Positions 1-8,830 of a DNA stretch of 64,000 nucleotides are shown here, one piece after another. Each line of letters starts with the position of its first letter. Position 1 is the first letter of the stretch. The translations under genes and the position numbers were made by a program. The DNA is from Mycobacteroides abscessus ATCC 19977 (lineage in GTDB: Bacteria > Actinomycetota > Actinomycetes > Mycobacteriales > Mycobacteriaceae): NCBI RefSeq assembly GCF_000069185.1, contig NC_010397.1, positions 3,782,001 to 3,846,000 on the forward strand, in the 5' to 3' direction. The notes beneath the pieces were generated by a model. That model saw only the letters and a program-made list of their open reading frames with translations, was not told the origin of the DNA and ran no database searches.

Positions 1-259
1 AGGCGAGCTGACGCAGCAGTGAGGCGCGGGTGCTCAGGGCCAGAGAGGCCAGCCCGCCGGGGCGCGATGCCGGAATGGCGCTCAGTTCGGCGTGCGCGGC
101 GGCATATCTTCCCGCTCCACCGAGCGCGATGGCGCGCAACCAGGCATCCTGAGGTGTCGAGGCGCATGGAAGCGGCCAAGTAGCTGGGCTGGCGCCGAAA
201 GCGGCGTCGAGAAGCGTGATCGAGGCGGAGGCCGGGGAAGTCACCATGGGAGCGGCCAC
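1..259 (-). CDS. Rv3415c-like conserved hypothetical protein (N-terminal part, runs off window)
   Basis: An open leftward frame runs from a GTG at 259 (or ATG at 247) to the window edge without a stop, giving about 86 residues. The product is rich in Ala and Leu and reads like a helical, TPR-like segment (for example the stretch WLRAIALGGAGRYAAARAEL). Its position divergent from whiB3 matches Rv3415c of M. tuberculosis, a conserved gene of unknown function next to sigD. Neither candidate start has a strong ribosome binding site, so the start is uncertain. No catalytic motif is visible and I assign no function. Confidence 0.6.
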   Translation of the reverse strand, partial: MAAPMVTSPASASITLLDAAFGASPATWPLPCASTPQDAWLRAIALGGAGRYAAAHAELSAIPASRPGGLASLALSTRASLLRQLA

Positions 260-607
260 CGTACCAATTCCGTCAAATATGGCGTTAACAGTTGATGCAG
301 CGGATGTTAAATCGACATCAACTGGAGCTGTGAACACTTCCCAAACTTCGCGTTAAGGAAACGGAAAACCCACGGCCAAAACCCGCTGACCATGCAGGTG
401 AGCGACCGTTACGTACCAGGCATGAGCAAAGACGATGAACGTGATGTTAATTCTGGACCTAATGGTGTGATGTTGCCATGATCATCGCCTATTGACTGGA
501 TTTCTACCGCGCACCTACGTTGTTTACACCGCTTGTCATTGGCGACACGTCTGGTGCTACTTACTCACGCGCAGGTCGACTGCGCGCGCAGCGAGAGGGT
601 TAACCAC
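260..607. promoter_or_regulatory. Divergent intergenic region upstream of whiB3
   Basis: This 348-bp gap separates the leftward Rv3415c-like gene from rightward whiB3 and is less GC-rich than its flanks. It holds an 8-bp inverted repeat, AGTTGATG (290-297) and CATCAACT (316-323), spaced by 18 bp. It also holds a direct repeat GATGTTAA at 303-310 and 443-450. These look like operator sites for a divergent promoter region, but I cannot name the regulator. No credible ORF was seen, and no clean sigma-A promoter can be fixed by eye. Confidence 0.35.
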
Positions 608-898
608 ATGCCGCAGCCACAGCAATTGCCTGGGCCCAACGCAGATATTTGGGATTGGCAGATGAAGGGTGTTTGCCGAGGAGTCGATTCGTCGGTGTTC
701 TTCCATCCCGACGGTGAACGCGGCCGCGCCCGCGCACAGCGTGAGATGAAGGCCAAGGAGATGTGCCGGGCCTGCCCGGTGCTGGTGCAGTGCCGCGCAC
801 ACGCACTGGCTGTCGCCGAGCCGTACGGAATCTGGGGCGGGCTCTCCGAGTCTGAACGTGAACTGATTCTGCGCCGCGGAGTACGTCGTACCGCGTAA
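608..898 (+). CDS. whiB3: WhiB3, iron-sulfur redox-sensing transcriptional regulator
   Basis: The 96-residue product is a WhiB-family protein. Four cysteines (C23, C53, C56, C62) form the C-Xn-CXXC-X5-C set that holds a [4Fe-4S] cluster, followed by the G(I/V)WGG turn (residues 74-78) and a basic C-terminus for DNA contact. WhiB3 works with the primary sigma factor and responds to redox state, NO and acid in mycobacteria. The N-terminus MPQPQQLPGPNADIW matches WhiB3 rather than other paralogues, and adjacency to groEL1 (here across an islet) matches Rv3416. I chose the ATG at 608, 7 bases after AGAGGG. An in-frame TTG at 533 would add 25 non-homologous residues. Confidence 0.95.
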   Translation: MPQPQQLPGPNADIWDWQMKGVCRGVDSSVFFHPDGERGRARAQREMKAKEMCRACPVLVQCRAHALAVAEPYGIWGGLSESERELILRRGVRRTA

Positions 899-917
899 TA
901 CGCATAGCAATGCGTCG

Positions 918-969
918 GGCCCCCGCACCCAACCGGTGACCGGGGGCTCGACGTTTGCGGGGGCCTTTA
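918..969. terminator. Bidirectional terminator between whiB3 and a lipoprotein gene
   Basis: GCCCCCGC at 919-926 pairs perfectly with GCGGGGGC at 957-964, followed on the plus strand by CTTTAT. A smaller inner pairing (CCGGTGACCGG) lies in the loop. It sits 20 bp after the whiB3 stop and overlaps the stop of the leftward gene 967-1308, so it can serve both convergent transcripts. Confidence 0.6.
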
Positions 970-1308
970 TGTGCTGGTGCTGGCCGGTTGGTCGTCGACC
1001 TTCCAGTTGAAGGAGATCTTCGTTCCCTCGACACCGGTCGCCGTCACGGTGACACCGATCGTCTTACCCTCGCCGTCGATGACGGCGCAGCGCTGTGTGG
1101 CACCCTTCTCCCCCTTCAACGGCCCGTCACAGCTGACGCTGGTGAGCGTGACACCGGTCTTCTCGGTGATCGCGTCCTTGAGCCCGGCCTCCAGCTTGGC
1201 CTTGGCGAGTTCAGGGGACGATGACCCCAGACTGAAATGGGCCTCGCAACCCGAGAGCAGCACCCCGGCCAGAGCGAGCGCGGCCAACCGCGACATGTGA
1301 GTAGCCAT
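967..1308 (-). CDS. DUF4333-type lipoprotein
   Basis: The 113-residue product starts with a lipoprotein signal peptide: a hydrophobic run, then the lipobox LSGC with the lipidated Cys at position 21. The remaining ~90 residues resemble the DUF4333 domain of actinobacterial cell-envelope proteins, including a pair of cysteines (VSCDGP and RCAV) likely to form a disulfide outside the membrane. ATG at 1308 is used; an in-frame ATG at 1296 (residue 5) would also leave a working signal. The role is unknown. It is convergent with whiB3 and precedes the islet, and could belong to the ancestral backbone or the accessory segment. Confidence 0.75.
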   Translation of the reverse strand: MATHMSRLAALALAGVLLSGCEAHFSLGSSSPELAKAKLEAGLKDAITEKTGVTLTSVSCDGPLKGEKGATQRCAVIDGEGKTIGVTVTATGVEGTKISFNWKVDDQPASTST

Positions 1309-1327
1309 CCGCTAAGTAAACCCTGCG

Positions 1328-1387
1328 AAGACGAAAGCACCCCCGGTCCTATTGGGCAAGCTTGTCCACGATGCTGGGTCTCGGTCC
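1328..1387 (-). pseudogene. Decayed fragment of the groEL1 3' end and terminator
   Basis: Bases 1356-1387 match groEL1 bases 3612-3643 (coding [10 protein letters not shown] on the minus strand) with one substitution and one inserted G. Bases 1328-1350 resemble the groEL1 terminator start at 3511-3535. About 75 bp, including the His-rich tail and stop codon, are missing between the two blocks. The copy is in the same orientation as groEL1, about 2.25 kb away, and has no open frame. The rest of the gap 1309-1514 shows no gene. Together with the intact groEL1 end this makes imperfect direct repeats around the cassette 1515-3444. Confidence 0.75.
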
Positions 1388-1514
1388 TGTACGGCAGCCA
1401 CCGAGAACAAGGGCGAACGCGGGCACCGACCCTACATAGAAGATCTGACAGCACACTTGCGGCAAGAACTGAACCTGGCCGCAAGCAGCTTCGGCTGACC
1501 TGCCAAAATAAGAC

Positions 1515-1961
1515 TCACTGCGGCGTGTTCAGACCCCATTGCACATATGCCTTCCCCGACTCACAATCGGGTGTGACCGTAATCGACCGATGCGCGCGCT
1601 GACCGGTGTCGAGATACTGGATCTGGTCTCCCGCGATCCAGCTGGTCAACTTCACCCCAGTACGGGCAACGGGTAGGCACATCGCCGGAACTACATACTC
1701 GGTGGGATACGGAACTTCTTCGAACTGGTCCAACGGATACTTACTTGCGTAGTCGCGCCATTGATCATTCGGCATCAAGAATTGAATACGGTAGGGATCG
1801 ATTTCAGCGATAACGCTGCTAGCCGATGCTGGCACCTCGACTTTGAGCGCATCTTTGGCACTCATGGGGTCGTTGCCCTCTTTGTGGTCAGTCCAGCCGG
1901 TCCCGCAGCCGCAGAGAAGGAGTACGCACGTAGCAAGGATGCCGATGAGGCGTGCGGTCAT
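1515..1961 (-). CDS. Small lipoprotein, third gene of the islet; candidate immunity protein
   Basis: From ATG 1961 the product is 148 residues with a lipoprotein signal peptide (MTARLIGILATCVLLLCGC, lipidated Cys near position 19). The rest is a small extracytoplasmic domain with two later cysteines (AMCLPV and PDCESG). I do not recognise a family. The ATG overlaps the stop of the WXG gene (ATGA), so translation is coupled. A frame extending to 2060 would put 33 non-signal residues before the lipobox and is rejected. Base composition is lower in GC than the flanking genes. A lipid-anchored protein encoded right after a putative exported toxin suggests immunity; this is inference. Confidence 0.7.
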   Translation of the reverse strand: MTARLIGILATCVLLLCGCGTGWTDHKEGNDPMSAKDALKVEVPASASSVIAEIDPYRIQFLMPNDQWRDYASKYPLDQFEEVPYPTEYVVPAMCLPVARTGVKLTSWIAGDQIQYLDTGQRAHRSITVTPDCESGKAYVQWGLNTPQ

Positions 1962-3148
1962 GGCCAGGTACTCCGCTGAGGACTGGAAGTGCCAAATGTT
2001 TCGAAGTTTTGTGCCCAGCCTGCGCGATGCAAATTGTTCAGATCCGATGGTTGCGGCCATGGGTGTTGGTCAGTGGTCTCAAAGTTGTAGTAGTCGTAGA
2101 TGTTCACTTGCGACGAAACATCGTAGGTGCCGTTGCCATTAGGCATCGCTACACCGCTGGTCTGATAACTGAAGGAACCCAGTGCGGCGAACCAGTCTGG
2201 ATTACTCGCTGCTTTCGGCCGCGCGGGGTCGCCATCTACCGAACCGTATCCGCTTTGAAAGGCCACCGGCCCCTCGTAACCTGGCGGCATCGACCGCATT
2301 GCCGCGTCCAAATTAGCTTTTGCCATAGCCGTAGAGTCTTGCTTGAACCACGACATGTCATGAAGCATATTGTCGACCGGCACCGTCGCAGGCTTGCCCG
2401 AACCATCAAGAAAATGTTGAAGCAAGTCCGGCGCGTACTGTTGCCCGGCCGCGCGAGTGCTACCGACCAGTCCCTCCGCCCACGCTCGCGTGGCCTGCAA
2501 TCCGGCTTTGTCCAAAAAGCCTGGCTTGTCGATTCCGTACTGATCCGGTCCCGAACCATCCTTATTGGCATTGTCTTTCGAGAACGTTGGTGGTGTCGGG
2601 TGATCGGGTATCTGCGGCGCGAATGGACGATCTGAATCCTTTTCGCCTCGAAGCGCGTTCGTCGCCTGCCAGTCGTACTGCTGTCCTGCTACGTCAGCGG
2701 TTGCCAGTAACGCCCGCAACGCATGTTCGAATTCCGCGCGTCGCGTTTGGGCTGCCTCAACGTCTTTCGGAGACTTAAGAGTCGCCTGATACTCAGGCTT
2801 CAGGGTGACGCCACCATCGTCCGTGATGTTGAACATCTGTTGCACCGCAGGGTCGTCTACGCGTTTGAGAAGTTCATCGCGCAGTAGTCCCATCTGCTGG
2901 GCACCCTTATCGAGAACGGCAGCAGCATTATTCCACCGCTGCTTGCGCTGAAAGAACTCTTCCCCGTGGTCTTTGACCTTGACCGCGTAGGCGTCTCGGG
3001 CTTCGCCCTCCCAGTTGGTCGATACGCCATCCATGCCGTTGATCACCGTCAACGCATGCTCATCAAGCTGAGCAGCCCCGTTACGCAGACCGGTGGCAGT
3101 GTCGGTCAGATCGCTGAGGTGCCAACCGCGAACCTGCGAGATCTTCAC
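1958..3148 (-). CDS. WXG-type ESX-secreted protein with C-terminal putative toxin domain
   Basis: The 396-residue protein has an N-terminal helical WXG-like domain (W46-E47-G48 at the hairpin turn), a second helical stretch to about residue 155, a Pro/Asp-rich linker, and a C-terminal domain of about 200 residues. The C-terminal end has an Asp/Tyr-rich signature (SVDGDP; IYDYYNFE near 350-357; NLHRAGWAQNF near 372-382). From memory this signature recurs at the end of actinobacterial WXG/LXG proteins, and it faintly recalls Asp-dependent lipid II hydrolases (colicin M, TelC); that assignment is tentative. GTG 3148 overlaps the EspC-like stop (GTGA), and its own stop overlaps the lipoprotein start. 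It is probably a type VII substrate. Confidence 0.75.
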   Translation of the reverse strand: MKISQVRGWHLSDLTDTATGLRNGAAQLDEHALTVINGMDGVSTNWEGEARDAYAVKVKDHGEEFFQRKQRWNNAAAVLDKGAQQMGLLRDELLKRVDDPAVQQMFNITDDGGVTLKPEYQATLKSPKDVEAAQTRRAEFEHALRALLATADVAGQQYDWQATNALRGEKDSDRPFAPQIPDHPTPPTFSKDNANKDGSGPDQYGIDKPGFLDKAGLQATRAWAEGLVGSTRAAGQQYAPDLLQHFLDGSGKPATVPVDNMLHDMSWFKQDSTAMAKANLDAAMRSMPPGYEGPVAFQSGYGSVDGDPARPKAASNPDWFAALGSFSYQTSGVAMPNGNGTYDVSSQVNIYDYYNFETTDQHPWPQPSDLNNLHRAGWAQNFETFGTSSPQRSTWP

Positions 3149-3444
3149 AGTTGCTTGCCGGTGTCATCGAGCCGAGAAGCACTACGCGACTCAGTGCGAC
3201 GGAACTCCTCGGCAGTGCGTTTCAACTCATCCACCAACCCATCCAGGCGCCGCGCGTGGTTGGTGACATGATCTTGCTGCTCAAAAGCATGCGCGCGAAG
3301 CCCCGACATAAGGGCAGTGCCTTCGCAAGCCCCGGCCCCTTGCAGCAGAACTGAATCCATCCGCAGTGCGGCCAGCTTGTCGCCGACGTGCCACACCGTC
3401 TTAGCGAAACCGTCAACGTCGTCAGGATTGACACTCAGACCCAT
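3145..3444 (-). CDS. EspC-like (DUF2580-type) ESX substrate or partner
   Basis: The 99-residue helical protein resembles the EspC/DUF2580 family of small type VII substrates: a short N-terminus (GLSVNPDDVDGFA) and two amphipathic helices ending in a charged tail. EspC-like proteins usually pair with the product of the next gene for export. Here the next gene is the WXG protein, overlapping by 4 bp. ATG 3444 has a near-ideal ribosome binding site (GGGGAGG, 5-base spacing), so this is the first gene of the three-gene islet operon. No ECF-type promoter of the kind found upstream of esxU was seen here. Confidence 0.7.
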   Translation of the reverse strand: MGLSVNPDDVDGFAKTVWHVGDKLAALRMDSVLLQGAGACEGTALMSGLRAHAFEQQDHVTNHARRLDGLVDELKRTAEEFRRTESRSASRLDDTGKQL

Positions 3445-3520
3445 AGAACCTCCCCGGCAGCGAATCTGCGTTAGCCAGCAATCCTCCCGGTAGGAGTTGA
3501 ACCCACTTCCAAGACGAGAA

Positions 3521-3554
3521 CACCCCCGGCCTCTACAGGACCAGGGGTGCTTTC
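3521..3554 (-). terminator. Hairpin downstream of groEL1
   Basis: CACCCC at 3521-3526 pairs with GGGGTG at 3544-3549, extended inward by GG/CC pairs across one mismatch. It lies just past the groEL1 stop. On the leftward transcript it is followed by a weak U-rich stretch (TTCTCGTCTT). A shortened relic of it is seen at 1328-1350. Confidence 0.5.
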
Positions 3555-3566
3555 GTTGCGCACAAA

Positions 3567-5195
<1,629 letters not shown>

Positions 5196-5240
5196 CTAGT
5201 CGGCTTTATCAGCACCGGACAGGAATGGGTAAAACGCGCG

Positions 5241-5283
5241 CCGCCCCGGAAATCGCCTGCAACGCAGGTTCTTTCCGGGGCGG
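5241..5283 (-). terminator. Strong hairpin with U-tract between groES and groEL1
   Basis: CCGCCCCGGAAA (5241-5252) pairs perfectly over 12 bp with TTTCCGGGGCGG (5272-5283), and GCCTGC/GCAGG pair inside the loop. Read leftward, the stem is followed by CGCGCGTTTTA, which is the layout of an intrinsic terminator. It probably acts as a partial terminator or a processing and stability element that uncouples groES from groEL1 levels. Confidence 0.65.
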
Positions 5284-5293
5284 TCACACGGTG

Positions 5294-5593
5294 CTACTTG
5301 CTAACGACAGCCAGCACGTCGCGGGCCGACAGGATCAAGTACTCCTCGCCGTTGTACTTGATCTCGGTGCCGCCGTACTTGCTGTAGATGACCACGTCAC
5401 CCTCGGACACGTCCAGGGGGATCCGCTTCTCGCCATCCTCATCCCAGCGGCCTGGGCCAACTGCGACGACGGTGCCTTCCTGCGGCTTCTCCTTGGCGGT
5501 GTCCGGGATAACCAGACCGGAAGCGGTCGTGGTCTCGGCCTCATTGGCCTGAACGAGGATCTTGTCCTCGAGTGGCTTGATGTTCACGGCCAC
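5294..5593 (-). CDS. groES: GroES co-chaperonin
   Basis: The 99-residue product is a standard Cpn10 that caps the GroEL ring, with the mobile loop ([14 protein letters not shown]) and the KYGGTE segment. I chose GTG 5593 because it gives the family length and start ([12 protein letters not shown]) and has a strong ribosome binding site (GGGAAAGGGAT). A longer frame to 5656 adds 21 unrelated residues. First gene of groES-groEL1. Confidence 0.96.
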   Translation of the reverse strand: MAVNIKPLEDKILVQANEAETTTASGLVIPDTAKEKPQEGTVVAVGPGRWDEDGEKRIPLDVSEGDVVIYSKYGGTEIKYNGEEYLILSARDVLAVVSK

Positions 5594-5729
5594 AATGATC
5601 CCTTTCCCTCTCAGGGTGGCTCGGTGGGCCTGCTGCCCATGAGCCTGGATTGTCAACAGATGCTTCGGCGGCCGGATGAGTGTCGCGCCGTCGTCGCGGG
5701 TGCCGACACGACGTCAACCGATCGCCATC

Positions 5730-5754
5730 TAGCACTCTATACATGAGAGTGCTA
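5730..5754 (-). promoter_or_regulatory. CIRCE element (HrcA operator)
   Basis: TAGCACTC-N9-GAGTGCTA matches the CIRCE inverted repeat at all 8 arm positions, with the canonical 9-bp spacer. HrcA represses groE operons through this site until heat or misfolded protein occupies GroEL. It lies about 137 bp upstream of the groES start. Confidence 0.93.
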
Positions 5755-5762
5755 GTGCTCAA
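5736..5762 (-). promoter_or_regulatory. Putative groES sigma-A promoter overlapping CIRCE
   Basis: Read leftward, TTGAGC (5762-5757) and TATAGA (5741-5736) sit 15 bp apart. The -10 box lies inside the CIRCE repeat, so HrcA binding would block polymerase. The spacing is slightly short, so the exact boxes are tentative. Confidence 0.5.
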
Positions 5763-5776
5763 GGGTGGGTTGGGCC

Positions 5777-6232
5777 TTAACCGCTCAAGGCTCCCGGATC
5801 CATCAGCAGATGGGCCGACACATCACCGACCATCTCGACATCCACCCGGCGCGAGCTGAAGTACCAGCCGTGCCCGTCCTGTCCGAAGGTGTCACGGTAT
5901 CGGCCCACCACGATCGGCTGCAGCGGCAGCTGCTCGGTGGCCTGGACCACGCAAAACGTCGATCTGGCCGACGCGGTGCCGTCACCGGCGACCTCCACGA
6001 CGGGGTTGAGCACCAGGTGCCTGGTACGGGGCGTACCTCCAGTCTCCCGGTAGCGGCGCGTGGTGGTGAAGAAAAGCTTGGTGATGGCGGAGGCCCCCGA
6101 GACACTCCCCTGCTCACCACCGAAGGAGCCGCGGCCCAGGAGCTCGCCGATCCCGTCGAAATCCCCCGCGTCCATCAGCTCGGCGTAGCGGTACAACAGA
6201 TCGGTGATGGCCAGCCGATCAGCGAAGCTCAT
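5777..6232 (-). CDS. SnoaL-like nuclear transport factor 2-fold protein
   Basis: From ATG 6232 the 151-residue product has the NTF2/SnoaL-like (SnoaL_4) pattern: an N-terminal helix (DRLAITDLLYRYAELMDAGD), a central R-H-L-V-L-N strand and a C-terminal WYFSSRR strand. Such proteins are small hydratases, cyclases or ring-hydroxylating dioxygenase-like subunits, and the substrate cannot be inferred. Its start overlaps the tsaD stop (ATGA), so it is the last gene of the alr-tsaD operon. In M. tuberculosis tsaD and groES are adjacent, so this gene is extra relative to that genome. Confidence 0.8.
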   Translation of the reverse strand: MSFADRLAITDLLYRYAELMDAGDFDGIGELLGRGSFGGEQGSVSGASAITKLFFTTTRRYRETGGTPRTRHLVLNPVVEVAGDGTASARSTFCVVQATEQLPLQPIVVGRYRDTFGQDGHGWYFSSRRVDVEMVGDVSAHLLMDPGALSG

Positions 6233-7266
6233 CAGTGCACTTGCCCCTTCACGACGGGGAGCCCGGGATCGGCCGCGGCCTGCAGCGAGGATGGCTGCGC
6301 GCCCGCGGCCACCAGATGTGCCGCGAACGAAGCGATCATCGCCCCGTTGTCGGTGCACAGCCGCAGCGGCGGCACCCGAAGTGTCAGACCCGTCTCCGCG
6401 CAACGCTGTTCGGCCAGCGCGCGCACCCTCGAGTTGGCGGCGACGCCGCCGGCGATCAGCAGGGTCGACACTCCCAGGTCTGTCGCCGCCCGCACGGCCT
6501 TCATGGTCAGTACGTCGGCCACCGCCTCCTGAAAACCCGCGGCCACATCGGCCGGAGAAAAATCGGCTTCTACACCGTGTTTTTCCAGGTACCGCGCCAC
6601 CGCGGTCTTGAGCCCGGAGAAGCTGAAACTGTGTCGGGCATCGCGTGGACCCGTCATGCCCCGCGGGAACGGTACTGCCGACGAATCACCTTGTTGTGCA
6701 AGCTCGTCGAGCACCTTGCCACCCGGGTAGCCCAGCCCGAGCAGCCGGGCCACCTTGTCGTACGCCTCGCCGGCGGCATCATCGACGGTGGCGCCGAGCT
6801 CTTCGATGGGCTCGGCCAGCGATCGTACGTGCAGCAGGCTCGTGTGCCCGCCCGAGACCAGCAAGGCCACGCATTCGGGCAGCGGCCCGTTCTCGTAGAC
6901 GTCGGCGGCGATATGTCCACCGAGATGGTTCACGCCGTAGAACGGCACGCCCCAGGCCAGTGCCAGCCCCTTGGCGGCCGACACCCCGACCAGGAGCGCG
7001 CCGGCCAGCCCGGGCCCGATGGTCGCCGCGACGACGTCGGGTCGCTGCACCCCGGCAAGGTCCAGCGCGCGCCGTGCGGTGACGCCCAGCGCTTCCAGGT
7101 GCGCGCGGGAAGCGATCTCCGGCACCACCCCGCCGAAACGCGCATGTTCCTCGACACTGGAGGCCACCTCGTCGGCCAGCAGCACCACCGACCCGTCGGG
7201 GGTCAGTTCGGCAATACCCACTCCGGTTTCGTCACACGAGCTTTCGATAGCGAGGATGACTGTCAT
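6232..7266 (-). CDS. tsaD: TsaD, tRNA N6-threonylcarbamoyladenosine transferase subunit
   Basis: The 344-residue protein (formerly Gcp) is the catalytic ASKHA-fold subunit that transfers threonylcarbamoyl to A37 of ANN-decoding tRNAs. Visible motifs are IESSCDET near the N-terminus, the metal-site histidines in the segment [11 protein letters not shown], and the nucleotide loops VSGGHTSL and [10 protein letters not shown]. It needs TsaB and TsaE, encoded just upstream in the same operon. The ATG at 7266 is conventional. Confidence 0.97.
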   Translation of the reverse strand: MTVILAIESSCDETGVGIAELTPDGSVVLLADEVASSVEEHARFGGVVPEIASRAHLEALGVTARRALDLAGVQRPDVVAATIGPGLAGALLVGVSAAKGLALAWGVPFYGVNHLGGHIAADVYENGPLPECVALLVSGGHTSLLHVRSLAEPIEELGATVDDAAGEAYDKVARLLGLGYPGGKVLDELAQQGDSSAVPFPRGMTGPRDARHSFSFSGLKTAVARYLEKHGVEADFSPADVAAGFQEAVADVLTMKAVRAATDLGVSTLLIAGGVAANSRVRALAEQRCAETGLTLRVPPLRLCTDNGAMIASFAAHLVAAGAQPSSLQAAADPGLPVVKGQVH

Positions 7267-7278
7267 GGCAGCATCAGC

Positions 7279-7746
7279 CTATTTCACCTCGCCGTGTGCG
7301 GGACGCTTCATGGTGAAGGCATCGGCACCGCTGCCGGGGTAGTACCGCTTGCGCAGCCCGACGGTCTCAAACCCGGCGCCCTGGTACAGAGCAATCGCCG
7401 CCGCATTATCGGTGCGTACCTCCAAAAAGACGGGTCCCGGATCCTGATCGGCGTGCGCGAGCAGCGCGTCCAACAGCCGCCGTCCCAGGCCCTGTTTCTG
7501 GTACGCGGGATCCACACCGATGGTGTGAATCTCGTACTCGGGCGCGTGACGCCCCAGCCGGGAAATGCCGCCGTATCCCACCAGCGTGTGTCCGTCCCTG
7601 GCCGCGAGGTAGTAGATATGCGATGAGGCGAGCTCGGCGAGGAAGGCCGACTCCGGCCAGGGGTCGTCGCCCTCGAAGAGCACCGCCTCAAGTTCGGCGC
7701 ACCGGCGGGCGTCGCGCCGGCGAAGCGGTTTGAGCTCGATGGTCAT
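7279..7746 (-). CDS. rimI: RimI, ribosomal protein S18-alanine N-acetyltransferase
   Basis: The 155-residue GNAT protein carries the acetyl-CoA loop VDPAYQKQGLGRRLL and the C-terminal ALYQGAGFETVGLRKRYY segment typical of RimI. It acetylates the N-terminal alanine of S18 and possibly other proteins. ATG 7746 overlaps the tsaB stop (ATGA). A longer frame to 7815 overlaps tsaB and is not needed. Its place between tsaB and tsaD is the usual mycobacterial order. Confidence 0.93.
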   Translation of the reverse strand: MTIELKPLRRRDARRCAELEAVLFEGDDPWPESAFLAELASSHIYYLAARDGHTLVGYGGISRLGRHAPEYEIHTIGVDPAYQKQGLGRRLLDALLAHADQDPGPVFLEVRTDNAAAIALYQGAGFETVGLRKRYYPGSGADAFTMKRPAHGEVK

Positions 7747-8366
7747 CGGCGGGGTTCTTTGGCATCGGGGCGACGCAGATATAGCGGAGTCAACGCACCC
7801 GGCGGCTCGTCCCACCCCGCCACCTGCACCAGGCGGGACGGCGACGGGTAGTGACGATCCACCGCCGGAAGATCGAAAAGCGTTGTATGGTCCGGAGATC
7901 CGGCGACCTGGGTGTACCCGTCCAGCGACACGTCGGCGGGCGCGTCGACGGCAGGCCCGCTGACACGAACACCGTCGCTATAGCCGGCCCAATACACCTC
8001 ACGCCGACGCGCGTCGGTGACGACCAGCACCCTCCCGGCGGTGCCATGGCCGATGGCATCCAGGGTGCACACGGGATACACCGGGATGTCCAGCGCCAGA
8101 CCCATGGCCGCCGCGGTCGCCATGCCGACGCGCAGTCCGGTGAACGGGCCCGGGCCACAACCCACCACGATCGCACCGAGGTCGCCGACCGCGACACCGG
8201 CATCGGCACATGCCACCCCGATGTTCGGCGTGAGCGCCTCGGCATGCCCTTTGGCACCCATGGTGATTCGTTCAGCCAGCGGCTGCACCGATCCATCGGG
8301 CGCGCGCCGCACCAGGCCCGCCGTGATGGCGGCGGTCGCTGTGTCCAGGGCAAGTATCAGGGTCAC
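7743..8366 (-). CDS. tsaB: TsaB, t6A biosynthesis scaffold protein
   Basis: The 207-residue ASKHA-fold protein (ILALDTATAAITAGLV; GCGPGPFTGLRVGM) is the non-catalytic partner that heterodimerises with TsaD. GTG 8366 is chosen because it overlaps the tsaE stop (GTGA) and gives the usual VTLILALDT start; the frame could extend five codons to 8381. Translational coupling with tsaE and rimI fits a stoichiometric complex. Confidence 0.93.
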   Translation of the reverse strand: MTLILALDTATAAITAGLVRRAPDGSVQPLAERITMGAKGHAEALTPNIGVACADAGVAVGDLGAIVVGCGPGPFTGLRVGMATAAAMGLALDIPVYPVCTLDAIGHGTAGRVLVVTDARRREVYWAGYSDGVRVSGPAVDAPADVSLDGYTQVAGSPDHTTLFDLPAVDRHYPSPSRLVQVAGWDEPPGALTPLYLRRPDAKEPRR

Positions 8367-8830
8367 GATTCGCGGCTCCAATGCCAGGTTGCGGTGCGTT
8401 CATCGGAGTCGGCGGCACGCTCCAGCCGGATGTCCAGATGGTGTTCCGAGAGCCGCTCGGCCAGGCCTTCTCCCCATTCGACGACAACCACCGAGTCATC
8501 CAGATCGGTGTCCAGATCCAGCGAGTCGAGTTCGCCCAGTAGATCAGCGCTTTGGTGTTCCAGCAGCCGGTAGACGTCCACATGCACCAGCGCCGGAGCT
8601 CCCGGCCGCCGCGCCTCGTGGACCCGCGCCAATACGTAGGACGGCGAGGTCACCGGGCCCTCGACATCCATGCCCTGGGCGATGCCCTTGGTCAATGCCG
8701 TCTTTCCGGCTCCCAGCGGACCGCTGAGCACCACGACGTCGCCCGCCGCAAGGCCTTGACCGATCCGTTTCCCGAACTCCAAGGTGTCCTGAGCCGTCGG
8801 CAGTGCCACGCTTCCCGATTCATCGATCAC
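8363..8830 (-). CDS. tsaE: TsaE, t6A biosynthesis P-loop ATPase
   Basis: The 155-residue protein has a Walker A motif (GPLGAGKT, about residue 36) and a Walker B-like strand (HVDVYRL). TsaE binds the TsaD-TsaB dimer and hydrolyses ATP to reset it. GTG 8830 overlaps the stop of the upstream hydrolase (GTGA). Confidence 0.95.
   Translation of the reverse strand: MIDESGSVALPTAQDTLEFGKRIGQGLAAGDVVVLSGPLGAGKTALTKGIAQGMDVEGPVTSPSYVLARVHEARRPGAPALVHVDVYRLLEHQSADLLGELDSLDLDTDLDDSVVVVEWGEGLAERLSEHHLDIRLERAADSDERTATWHWSRES

Noticed and set aside
92..295. 67-residue rightward frame at the window start
   Set aside because: It overlaps the leftward Rv3415c-like frame and has biased Arg/Gly composition without motifs.
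533..607. TTG-initiated extension of whiB3
   Set aside because: The 25 extra residues do not match WhiB3, whose usual start MPQP lies at 608 with a good ribosome binding site.
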